Shown: positions 46,107 to 53,090 of the stretch, in pieces | Layout of the letters: each line of letters starts with the position of its first letter | Numbering within the stretch: the stretch's first letter is position 1 | DNA from: Planctomycetota bacterium | Lineage (GTDB): Bacteria; Planctomycetota; UBA1135; GCA-002686595 | Direction of reading: 5' to 3' | Length of the DNA: 64,000 nt | NCBI GenBank assembly: GCA_029259595.1 | Contig: JAJDEW010000101.1 | Coordinates: 48,066-112,065 of the forward strand | The notes under the pieces: model-generated | Seen by the model: only the letters and a program-made list of their open reading frames with translations | Told to the model about the DNA's origin: nothing | Database searches by the model: none | Made by a program: the position numbers and the translations under genes

Positions 46107-46790
46107 ATGCGTCTCCTCCTCATCGAAGACTCCCCACGGCTCCAGGAGTCGCTCAGCGCGGGCTTCTCGCGCGCGGGCTATTCCATCGACGTCGTGGGAG
46201 ACGGCACCCGGGGCCTCGCCTTCGCGAAGCGCGAGCACTACGACGCGATCATCCTCGACCTGATGCTGCCGGGGATGGACGGCCTCGACCTGTTGCGCGA
46301 GCTGCGCGAGGGGGGCTCGGATGCCCACGTCCTGATCCTGACGGCCCGGCATTCGGTGGAGGAGCGCGTGCTCGGCTTGCGACGGGGGGCCGACGACTAT
46401 CTCACGAAGCCGTTCTCGTTCGACGAGCTCTTGGCGCGGGTCGAAGCGCTGGTTCGTCGCCGCTATCAGTCGAAGGACCCGTGCCTGAACGTGGCCGGCC
46501 TCGTCATCGACTCCGCGCGCAAGTCCGTCTCCTCCGACGGCACCGACCTGCGCTTCACGAACCGCGAGTTCCGCATCCTCGAGTACCTCGCCTGTCGCAG
46601 CGGGCAGGTCGTCACGCGCGTCGAGATCGAGGACCACATCTACAACGAGTCCAACCTGCCGGAGAGCAACACCGTCGAGTCGGCCATCTCGACGATCCGG
46701 CGGAAGCTGCGAGAAGCCGGCAGCGTGGCCGAGCACCGGCTCCAGACCCGGCATGGCCTGGGCTACTGCCTGGAAGAGCGCTCGACCTGA
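46107..46790 (+). CDS. OmpR-family response regulator
   Basis: The 227-residue protein has a receiver domain (about 1-118) with the acidic pair in LLIEDS, phospho-acceptor Asp51 in AIILDLMLPGMDG, and the conserved Lys in DYLTKPFSFDELL. A winged-helix DNA-binding domain follows (FTNREFRILEYLACRSGQVV; NTVESAISTIRRKLRE). It binds DNA as a dimer on direct repeats about 10-11 bases apart in known relatives. The histidine kinase gene follows after 10 bases. Possible target: the 11-bp repeats at 50016-50048. Confidence 0.94.
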   Translation: MRLLLIEDSPRLQESLSAGFSRAGYSIDVVGDGTRGLAFAKREHYDAIILDLMLPGMDGLDLLRELREGGSDAHVLILTARHSVEERVLGLRRGADDYLTKPFSFDELLARVEALVRRRYQSKDPCLNVAGLVIDSARKSVSSDGTDLRFTNREFRILEYLACRSGQVVTRVEIEDHIYNESNLPESNTVESAISTIRRKLREAGSVAEHRLQTRHGLGYCLEERST

Positions 46791-46800
46791 GCGACCCCCG

Positions 46801-48222
46801 ATGGCCCAACCCGTCTCCCTGCGCAGCGACCTCATCCAAAGGCTCCTGTGGTGGATCGTTCCCATCGTCATCGCGGGAATGACCGTCCACTGGATCTTCG
46901 AGCGCTCGCTCCTGCGGAATCAGTTCGACGCGTCGCTCTTGGAGAAGGCGACGACCTTGGCGACCCTGGTCACGGAGAAGGAGGGTCGGTTCGAGCTCGA
47001 ATTCGCGGACGAATACATGCCGCAGTATTCGCGCGAGACCCACCCCTTCTTCTTCCAGATCTGGACCCCGGACGGGGAGGTACTGGAGCGCTCCTACTCG
47101 CTGCGGGGCGAGGACCTGCCGCTCGTTCGTGGCTCACTCGCGAGCCCGGCGGTCTTCGAGACGACGCTCGCGCGGGGCAACGAGGTTCGTTGCATCGGCG
47201 TCGAGTTCCCGCTGCGGCTGGGGACGGATCAGGACGTGAATCCGGCCACTTCGGTGACTATCGTCCTCGGCGCCGACACCTACCACCTGAACCAGAGTCT
47301 GAAGCGTGGAGTTCTGGAGGTGGGCGCGACAGGTGTCGCTTCGGTCCTGGGCGTTTCGATCGCGGTGCTGCTCGCGCTCCGCAAGGGGGTGCGCCTGCTC
47401 GAGCGCGTCGCCGAGGACGTGAGCTCGATCACGCCGAGCTCGCTCTCGCGACCCCTGGACGAGGACCAGGCCCCGGTCGAGATCCGCCCCATCGTCGCCT
47501 CGCTAAACCGAGCGCTGGAGACCCTGCGGGCCTTCGTCGAACGCGAGCGCCGCTTCAACTCCGACGTGGCCCACGAGCTGCGGACTCCCATCGCCGAGCT
47601 GCGAGCCGCCGCGGACGTGGCGCTGAAGTGGCCGGACGCCGAGTCGAAGGACCGGCTCGCGGTCCATGCCGGGGAGATCGCCGCGCAGATGGCCGGCCTG
47701 GTCGAGAGCTTGCTCGAGCTGGCGACGCTCGAGTCCAGCGACGCGGGCGAGACGGAAGAGGCCTTCGATCTGGGCAAGTGCGCCGCCCTCGCGGTGGATC
47801 AGGCGCAACGCGGCGAGCAGGACGGCCGGACGATCGAGCTCGAACTCGACCAGGACGTGATCCTCGCTTGCGATCCCAAGCTGTGGGAGGTCGTGTTGCG
47901 CAACCTGCTCGACAACGCGCTGAGCTACTCGCCGGCGGGGAGTCGCATCACGGTGCGCGTTCGGCGCGACGGGGAGGGTGCCGCCGTGCGCGTCTCCAAC
48001 CGTACCGACGCTCTCGACGAGGCTGGAGTCGCGCGCTGCACGGATCGCCTGTGGCGGGCCACGCGAAGTCCGGTGGAGGCGAGCCACTTCGGCCTCGGAC
48101 TCTCGATCGTTCAGGCCGCGAGTGCCAAGCTCGGCCACAACTTCGCCGTGCGCCTCGAGCATGGGGTCTTCCATGCGTCCCTCTGGAAAACGGGGCGCGA
48201 CGCGCCGAAGGACGCTCGCTGA
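46801..48222 (+). CDS. Sensor histidine kinase, partner of the OmpR-type regulator
   Basis: The 473-residue membrane kinase has a first helix at about 14-32 (LLWWIVPIVIAGMTVHWIF), an extracytoplasmic sensor of about 140 residues, a second helix at about 178-198 (VGATGVASVLGVSIAVLLAL), a HAMP-like linker, and the DHp domain with His258 in DVAHELRTPIAEL. The ATPase domain has the N-box LLDNALSYSP and the G2 box FGLGLSIVQA. The layout resembles QseC/TctE-type sensors. Its catalytic domain has a short, atypical D-box region (EAGVARCTDRLWRA replaces the usual GxG stretch), so nucleotide binding may differ from the norm. Confidence 0.92.
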   Translation: MAQPVSLRSDLIQRLLWWIVPIVIAGMTVHWIFERSLLRNQFDASLLEKATTLATLVTEKEGRFELEFADEYMPQYSRETHPFFFQIWTPDGEVLERSYSLRGEDLPLVRGSLASPAVFETTLARGNEVRCIGVEFPLRLGTDQDVNPATSVTIVLGADTYHLNQSLKRGVLEVGATGVASVLGVSIAVLLALRKGVRLLERVAEDVSSITPSSLSRPLDEDQAPVEIRPIVASLNRALETLRAFVERERRFNSDVAHELRTPIAELRAAADVALKWPDAESKDRLAVHAGEIAAQMAGLVESLLELATLESSDAGETEEAFDLGKCAALAVDQAQRGEQDGRTIELELDQDVILACDPKLWEVVLRNLLDNALSYSPAGSRITVRVRRDGEGAAVRVSNRTDALDEAGVARCTDRLWRATRSPVEASHFGLGLSIVQAASAKLGHNFAVRLEHGVFHASLWKTGRDAPKDAR

Positions 48223-48259
48223 CACACGCCCCCCTCGTCTCTCCGATCCTCTCGAAACA

Positions 48260-48278
48260 ACGGAGCCTCGCGCTCCGT
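48260..48278 (+). terminator. Small hairpin after the histidine kinase gene
   Basis: ACGGAGC (48260-48266) pairs with GCTCCGT (48272-48278) across a 5-base loop, 38 bases after the kinase stop. It may end the two-component transcript. The remaining 60 bases before the next gene contain TTGCAT-N18-ATATCC (48287-48316), a weak promoter-like pair. Confidence 0.45.
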
Positions 48279-48337
48279 GACGGGCTTTGCATTCACGCGC
48301 GCGTTGGCGCATATCCGGTCTCCATGGAGCTCACGGC

Positions 48338-49087
48338 ATGAAGTACACCTCCCTGATCGCGCTCGGCAGTCTGACGACCTTCCTCCTGGCCTGGTTCGGT
48401 CCGACCTCCGAACAGGTGCGAGCCGAGCCCCGCTCGGACTCGTTCCGGGAACTGACCCTGCACATCGAAGTCGATCTGCCTTCACCCTTCGGGCCGGACC
48501 GCCACCTCCTGCGGCCCGAGTCCCTGATCCTGCTCCCGGCGGAAGTGGTCATCCAGGCCAAGGCGGGTGAAGCGCTGCGGCAGGTCCGCCTGTTCGACGC
48601 GCTCGGATCGACAGCCTTCGACATCGCGTGCCCGAGCGCCACCGCGCTCGCGGTCACGGAACTCATGGTCGAGTGTGACGGGGTGACCCTGGGGCAAGCC
48701 TTCGGAGAGTACCCCGCGGGCCTGTACCACGTGGAGGGGAGGACCATGAGCGGAGCCCTCGTGCGCGGCAGCGTGCGGCTCGACCACCGCTTTCCGGGCC
48801 TGTTCGCCGTCGTGAGGCCGCGCCCGGGCGAGGTCGTCGCGGTCGAGGACGCGACCCTCACGTGGACTCCGTCGGAGCGTGCCGTCCGCTATCTGCTCGA
48901 GATCGAGCAGGACGCCAGCGGCTTCTCCTTCGAGCTGGCACTGCCGGCCGGTCAGACGAGTTTCACCGTGCCGCAGGCCCTGCTGCGCCCCGGCGAGTGC
49001 TACGAGTACAGCCTGTCCGTCGAGGGGGACACGGACAACGAGCTCGAGGTCGAAGGCGCCTTCTGGACGGCTGCCGCCGTCCGCTGA
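48338..49087 (+). CDS. Secreted protein A of a paralogous pair
   Basis: The 249-residue product has a signal peptide (MKYTSLIALGSLTTFLLAW). The mature part divides into an N-terminal domain rich in beta strands (LILLPAEVVIQAKAGEALRQ) ending in YPAGLYHVEGRTMSGALVRG, and a C-terminal fibronectin-III-like domain (TLTWTPSERAVRYLLEIEQD). It aligns by eye over its full length with the convergent gene at 49151-49876. No enzyme motif is visible; surface binding or matrix function is likely. It follows the two-component genes and may belong to their output. Confidence 0.75.
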   Translation: MKYTSLIALGSLTTFLLAWFGPTSEQVRAEPRSDSFRELTLHIEVDLPSPFGPDRHLLRPESLILLPAEVVIQAKAGEALRQVRLFDALGSTAFDIACPSATALAVTELMVECDGVTLGQAFGEYPAGLYHVEGRTMSGALVRGSVRLDHRFPGLFAVVRPRPGEVVAVEDATLTWTPSERAVRYLLEIEQDASGFSFELALPAGQTSFTVPQALLRPGECYEYSLSVEGDTDNELEVEGAFWTAAAVR

Positions 49088-49093
49088 AAAGCA

Positions 49094-49129
49094 CCGTGGC
49101 GAGCTCCGGCATACCGGCGCTCGCCACGG
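49094..49129. terminator. Bidirectional terminator between the convergent paralogues
   Basis: CCGTGGCGAGC (49094-49104) pairs with GCTCGCCACGG (49119-49129), 11 perfect pairs. The loop itself contains CCGG-CATA-CCGG. On the minus strand it is followed by TGCTTTTC. It sits exactly in the 63-base gap between the two stop codons. Confidence 0.8.
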
Positions 49130-49150
49130 ATCACGAGTCCGCTTCGCCGG

Positions 49151-49876
49151 TCAGAACGTCGTCGTGAAGGCGCCTTCCGCGACGGCGACATTGCCGTTGA
49201 ACGACACGGTGGAGATGCCCAGTTCGTACTCGGTGCCCCCGATCAAGAAGCCGTCGGGGATCGCAAAGGACAGCACGTCGGCAGGCACGGTCATCGTCAA
49301 GTTGACTCCGAGTTCGTCCTGCTCGAGTTCCAGCACGTACGCCGCAGCGCCTGCGACGGACGACCATTGCACGACGAGGCCGTTCGGCGGAAGGATCGAG
49401 CCGTCGGGAGGGAAGAACGAAGGCGCGGGCGCCATCGCGTGGGAGAGGCTCACCTCGCCTTCCACCACGTGCCCGGAGATGGTCCGTCCCTCGAGCTCGT
49501 ACGTGCCTTCGGGGAAGGCCGCGAGCACGCTCTCGATGTCGGGCTCGCCGCTCTCGATGAGGAACTGCTGCAGACCGACGTCGTGCTGGAGCCGACCCTT
49601 GACCCGTAGCTTCAGGACCGTCTTGCCGTGCGGATCTTCGAGTTCGAGCTCGCGCAGACCCTCCGGTGCCTTCATGCGCAAGAGCACCTCGCCGTCCTGG
49701 TCGGTCTCGTTGACCTCGAAGACGAGGAAGGCCTCTTCGAACTCGAGCACCTGGCCGGAGCCTCCGTGATCGTCGTCGTCATCGTCGTCGCGATCGGGGA
49801 GCCACGAGAGGGCAGGCAGGACGAGGATGGACAAGAGCGGTGTTGCGACGCCGAGTGACTTGAACAGCGGGACCAT
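49151..49876 (-). CDS. Secreted protein B of a paralogous pair, with Asp-rich segment
   Basis: The ATG at 49876 is preferred because GGAG precedes it by 7 bases; the ATG four codons upstream has none. The 241-residue product has a signal peptide (MVPLFKSLGVATPLLSIL), then a run of seven aspartates (PDRDDDDDDDHGG) that could bind calcium, then the same two-domain plan as its neighbour: FPEGTYELEGRTISGHVVEG matches YPAGLYHVEGRTMSGALVRG, and YVLELEQDELG matches YLLEIEQDASG. Similarity of only about a third of positions suggests an old duplication. Three 11-bp repeats lie 140-172 bases upstream of the start. Confidence 0.77.
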   Translation of the reverse strand: MVPLFKSLGVATPLLSILVLPALSWLPDRDDDDDDDHGGSGQVLEFEEAFLVFEVNETDQDGEVLLRMKAPEGLRELELEDPHGKTVLKLRVKGRLQHDVGLQQFLIESGEPDIESVLAAFPEGTYELEGRTISGHVVEGEVSLSHAMAPAPSFFPPDGSILPPNGLVVQWSSVAGAAAYVLELEQDELGVNLTMTVPADVLSFAIPDGFLIGGTEYELGISTVSFNGNVAVAEGAFTTTF

Positions 49877-50015
49877 GTCATACTCCATGGGCTGGGGGAC
49901 GGATGTGGCGCCGGCGAAAGGCCAGCAACGTCGGGGAACCTAGACCCTGATCCCGCACGAGTTCTGACGGCAGCCTTATGACGCACGCCGCAGCCCGGTG
50001 CTCGTCGAGGCCCGC

Positions 50016-50048
50016 GCAAGTCATGAGCTCGCGATAAGCTCGCCGTAA
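50016..50048. promoter_or_regulatory. Three tandem 11-bp repeats, candidate response-regulator site
   Basis: Three contiguous 11-mers, GCAAGTCATGA, GCTCGCGATAA and GCTCGCCGTAA, share the pattern GC(A/T)(A/C)G----(G/A)A on the plus strand. One 11-base step is the spacing used by OmpR/PhoB-type dimers on direct repeats. They lie in the 338-base gap between the thioesterase and the Asp-rich secreted gene, upstream of the latter. A related CCTTATGA motif stands about 45 bases closer to that gene. Apart from these and the terminator at 50108-50138 I see nothing in this gap. Confidence 0.45.
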
Positions 50049-50107
50049 GGACCAGCGTTCGGCGTCGTGCTCTCCTGGCGCGCGCCCGCAGCATGCAGGC
50101 ACCCCGG

Positions 50108-50138
50108 AAAAGGGGGAGGCGCTGCACGCGTCTCCCCC
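50108..50138 (-). terminator. Terminator of the thioesterase transcript
   Basis: On the minus strand GGGGGAG pairs with CTCCCCC (50138-50132 and 50118-50112), with extra pairing possible inside the loop, and is followed by TTTT. It lies 76 bases beyond the thioesterase stop codon. This is one of the few hairpins here with a true U-tract. Confidence 0.75.
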
Positions 50139-50214
50139 GCATACCGTCGCCCGCGTTCGGCGCCGCAGAGTCAGGGACGCGAGTCCAAGGACGCCCTGGC
50201 GTGGATCGACGTGT

Positions 50215-50661
50215 TCAAGAAGCTCCCGGCGGTCGTGGCTCGTCACCCTCGAAGGCCTCGATCCGTCGGCGGAACTCCGCGGGCAGGGGCTGACTGCTCT
50301 GCAGAATGTCGTCCCAGGCCACCAGCACGGCCTCGCCTTCGCACCACGGCTCCGAGCCCTCGAGCGGGCTGACGCGATAGAACTGTTCGAACGAGCGCCC
50401 GCCCAGCCGCGTCGTCGACATCTCGACCACGATGTCGCTGCCTCCGCGACCCGGCTTCAGAAAGCGCAGGTTCGTCTGGGCCAGGACGAACGGAAAGCGC
50501 CGCTCGCGCATCAGCTCGAGACGCGAGAAGTAGGCGTGCCGAGCTTCCTCGAAGAGCGTAAGGTACACCGCGTTGTTGAGGAGGCCTTGGTTGTCCTCGT
50601 CGCTCCAACGCGTCCGCAACCGGACGCGGAACTTGAGGTCCTTCGAAGCAGGGCTATCCAT
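50215..50661 (-). CDS. Hotdog-fold acyl-CoA thioesterase (4HBT type)
   Basis: The 148-residue protein begins with the hotdog signature RTRWSDEDNQGLLNNAVYLT, equivalent to the RxxDxDxxGHxNN motif of 4-hydroxybenzoyl-CoA thioesterase-like enzymes; here Leu-Leu replaces the usual Gly-His, while the catalytic-region Asp and the NN pair are kept. Such enzymes hydrolyse acyl-CoA thioesters in the cytoplasm. Substrate cannot be read from sequence. It is a single gene with its own terminator; the start has no clear ribosome site. Confidence 0.85.
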   Translation of the reverse strand: MDSPASKDLKFRVRLRTRWSDEDNQGLLNNAVYLTLFEEARHAYFSRLELMRERRFPFVLAQTNLRFLKPGRGGSDIVVEMSTTRLGGRSFEQFYRVSPLEGSEPWCEGEAVLVAWDDILQSSQPLPAEFRRRIEAFEGDEPRPPGAS

Positions 50662-50748
50662 GGCAGCCGGACGATAGCCGCTGCCCGCGCGAAGGGGAGC
50701 AAGCGCTGCGTTCGATCTACGTCATCCGCGGCCGCCGACGCGGGGTCG

Positions 50749-51648
50749 TCACGACCAGTGTGGCGTCCCCGTGCTGACCGGCGGCGATTCCATGCCTTCG
50801 AGGAACAGGGCGGAGAACTCCTCGGACTCGCGCTGGCGTTCCCGGCTCGAGGTCAGCCGGCGCAGGATGCGCATGCGTCCCTTCCAGGCGCGACTTTGGG
50901 CGTCCTTGCCGTTCGTGTCGATCGCCTGGAGCTCGCGGACGCCGTCGGGCGTCAGGGCCAGCCGAATGCGGGCCACGGCGGCGCGGCGGAAGAGCTCGAG
51001 GAAGTCCTCGCTCAGCGGCGCGAACGACAGCTCGTGCAAGCGCTTGATGCCGCGGCGCCAGCGATCGCGTTCGCTGATGAGCAGCACGTGGTTGAAGAAG
51101 AGCTTGTTCGTCCGCATGGAGAAGGCCTTCTTCGGCACCGTCGCGTTCACGAGGTCGTCCAGCTGGACGAGGCTCTTGTCGCCCTTCAAGGCCGTGACGA
51201 GCTTCCAGCGCTCGTCGACGACGAAGCGGTCGGCGCGCATCTCCCAGTACAGGTGTCCGAAGCCCTTCGAGCGCGCGTAGCGGGCCAGGTGGTAAGGCAC
51301 GTAGTGGTTGTGTGCGATCGTGTCCGCGGCCAGGTGGGAAAGATAGCCGAAGATGAAGGCGCGCTCGGCGGGCGTCGTCGCGTGCTCGCGCATCGCGTCG
51401 ATGATCGTCCAGCGGTGGCAGTGGTTGTAGTGCCCGCCGTAGCCCTTGAAGTTGATGATGTCCGCTGCGAGGTTGCCGTAGAAGTAGGCGTTCTTCTCCG
51501 TGCGAAGCAGCTCGACGGTCTCGTCCGAGGCGAACTTGCGCCGGTTCCTGTAGGCGCGAAAGGCGAACTCGAGGTGGTGGCCCGGACCCCACGAGGAAGC
51601 CCCGACGCAGAGGACGGTGAGGATCAGGACGAGGAGGAGCGGGCTCAT
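50749..51648 (-). CDS. Zinc-dependent phospholipase C-like secreted protein
   Basis: The ATG at 51648 opens a signal peptide (MSPLLLVLILTVLCVGASS) followed directly by WGPGHHLEFAFRAYR; a mature N-terminal Trp next to His is the hallmark of zinc-dependent phospholipase C, where the Trp amino group binds zinc. Further His/Asp ligands appear in GNLAADIINFKGYG, NHCHRWTIID and FGYLSHLAADTIAHNHYVPYH. The 299-residue length is normal. The C-terminal half is helical and basic (RMRILRRLTSSRERQRES) and is less typical. It would act on phospholipids outside the cytoplasm. It is divergent from the glycosyltransferase gene. Confidence 0.85.
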   Translation of the reverse strand: MSPLLLVLILTVLCVGASSWGPGHHLEFAFRAYRNRRKFASDETVELLRTEKNAYFYGNLAADIINFKGYGGHYNHCHRWTIIDAMREHATTPAERAFIFGYLSHLAADTIAHNHYVPYHLARYARSKGFGHLYWEMRADRFVVDERWKLVTALKGDKSLVQLDDLVNATVPKKAFSMRTNKLFFNHVLLISERDRWRRGIKRLHELSFAPLSEDFLELFRRAAVARIRLALTPDGVRELQAIDTNGKDAQSRAWKGRMRILRRLTSSRERQRESEEFSALFLEGMESPPVSTGTPHWS

Positions 51649-51685
51649 GGGGTGGGGGAGCGCTTGTGTCCCCACCGGGGGACTC

Positions 51686-51691
51686 TACGAT
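51686..51691 (+). promoter_or_regulatory. Putative -10 element close to the glycosyltransferase start
   Basis: TACGAT stands 7 bases before GTGAAC at 51699, the same layout as at hutI (165-170) and the GH113-like gene (53079-53084). There is no Shine-Dalgarno. This favours GTG 51699 over the in-frame GTG at 51666. Confidence 0.3.
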
Positions 51692-51698
51692 CTCTGGC

Positions 51699-52820
51699 GT
51701 GAACCGGGACACGGTCACCGTACTCCACGTCGACTCGGAGACCGAGTTCTCCGGAGGAGAAGTGCAGGTCTTCCTCTTGATGGAAGGGCTGCGGTCGGCA
51801 GGTTACGAGAACATTCTCGTCTGTCCGCCCGGCTCGAAGGCCGAGCAGCACGCCCGCGAACGGGGCTTCGACGTGGCGCCGGTCGCGCTGCGCAACGACT
51901 TCGACCTGCCGGCGCTGCTCCTGCTGCGGCGCACGTTCCGGGAGCTGGCGCCGGATGTCCTCCACTTTCATACCGGCCGCGCCACCTGGCTGGGCGGGCT
52001 GGCCGCGCGGGGTAGCGGGCGCCCGACGGTTTCGACCCGGCGCATGGACCGCCGTGTGCGGCGCAACGGGAAGACCCGCCTCGTCTACGGCCACCTGATC
52101 GACGGGGTGGTCGCGATCTCGGAGGGCGTGCGCGCCTGCCTGACGGGGGGCGGAGTCGCCCCCGAACGCGTGCACGTGATCCACTCGGCGGTCGACGCGC
52201 AAGCCCTGCGTTCTGGCGCGGACCGCGCGACCACGCGCGAAGAGCTGGGGCTCGCGCCGGAAGACGTCGCGCTCCTGACGCTGGCGAGCCTGGTTCCGCG
52301 CAAGGGCCTCGACGTTCTGATCGAGGCCTTTCACGGCCTCGCGACCCGCGCACCGACGCGCCTGTTCGTGGCCGGCTCAGGGCCCGAGCGCGAGCGCCTG
52401 GAGGCGGCTGCCCGGTCCGGCGGAGCCGCCGCGCGCATCCGCTTCCTCGGCCGGCGCGCCGACCGCGCAGCGCTCCTGTCGGCCGCTGACATCTTCGTTC
52501 TGCCCTCGCGCCAAGAAGGGCTCGGTGTGGCCGCCCTCGAGGCGATGGCCGCGGGCCTGCCGGTCGTCGCGAGCCGGGTGGGTGGGCTCGCCGATGCCGT
52601 CGTCGACGGCCGCACCGGCCGCACCGTAGCGCCGGGGGAGCCCACGGCCCTGCGCGCCGCCCTGGCCGAGCTGGTGGACGACGCCAGCCTGCGACGCGCC
52701 TTCGGGGCCGCCGGCCCGGCGCGCGTCGCCGACGGTCACTCCGCGAGCGCGATGGTCGCGGCCTACGCCGCACTCTACCGCTCGCTCCTCGCGGGCGACC
52801 GACCCGTCGCGACGGCGTAG
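51699..52820 (+). CDS. GT4-family glycosyltransferase
   Basis: The 373-residue protein is a GT-B fold retaining glycosyltransferase. The N-terminal acceptor domain starts TVLHVDSETEFSGGEVQVFL with a glycine-rich loop, and DVLHFHTGRATWLGGLAA follows. The donor domain has LLTLASLVPRKGLDVLIEA, LFVAGSGPERERLE and the EX7E-type LPSRQEGLGVAALEAMAAGL with VVASRVGGLADAV. It uses a nucleotide-sugar to build surface glycan or lipopolysaccharide, to judge by the family. GTG 51699 is chosen because the fold starts directly after it. Confidence 0.9.
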   Translation: MNRDTVTVLHVDSETEFSGGEVQVFLLMEGLRSAGYENILVCPPGSKAEQHARERGFDVAPVALRNDFDLPALLLLRRTFRELAPDVLHFHTGRATWLGGLAARGSGRPTVSTRRMDRRVRRNGKTRLVYGHLIDGVVAISEGVRACLTGGGVAPERVHVIHSAVDAQALRSGADRATTREELGLAPEDVALLTLASLVPRKGLDVLIEAFHGLATRAPTRLFVAGSGPERERLEAAARSGGAAARIRFLGRRADRAALLSAADIFVLPSRQEGLGVAALEAMAAGLPVVASRVGGLADAVVDGRTGRTVAPGEPTALRAALAELVDDASLRRAFGAAGPARVADGHSASAMVAAYAALYRSLLAGDRPVATA

Positions 52821-53078
52821 GCGATCGGACCGCAGGAAGCGGCGATCCGCGCGCTTCACGGACGCCAGCCGCGCTCCAGGAGAGCTTCCCGCGCCCGGCT
52901 CCGGACTCCAGCGGTCGAGGAGGACCGTCTTCGCCGGCCTCTCGCCGCCTGGAGGTGCCTTGCGAACACCGGGTCCTCGACGAGGGGTGAAGGGTCGTCT
53001 GCGGGGCCGATGTCCGCAAAGCACCACCAGTCAGCGAGTTGGACCCAACGGTCGCGCGCTCTCGGGATGGCTGCGGGC

Positions 53079-53084
53079 TAGACT
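53079..53084 (+). promoter_or_regulatory. Putative -10 element close to the GH113-like gene start
   Basis: TAGACT lies 6 bases before the GTG at 53091 within GCTAGACT-N6-GTGAAC, matching the hutI start region base for base outside the spacer. The 250 bases before it contain nothing I can name, and no -35 is obvious. Confidence 0.35.
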
Positions 53085-53090
53085 TCGTCG

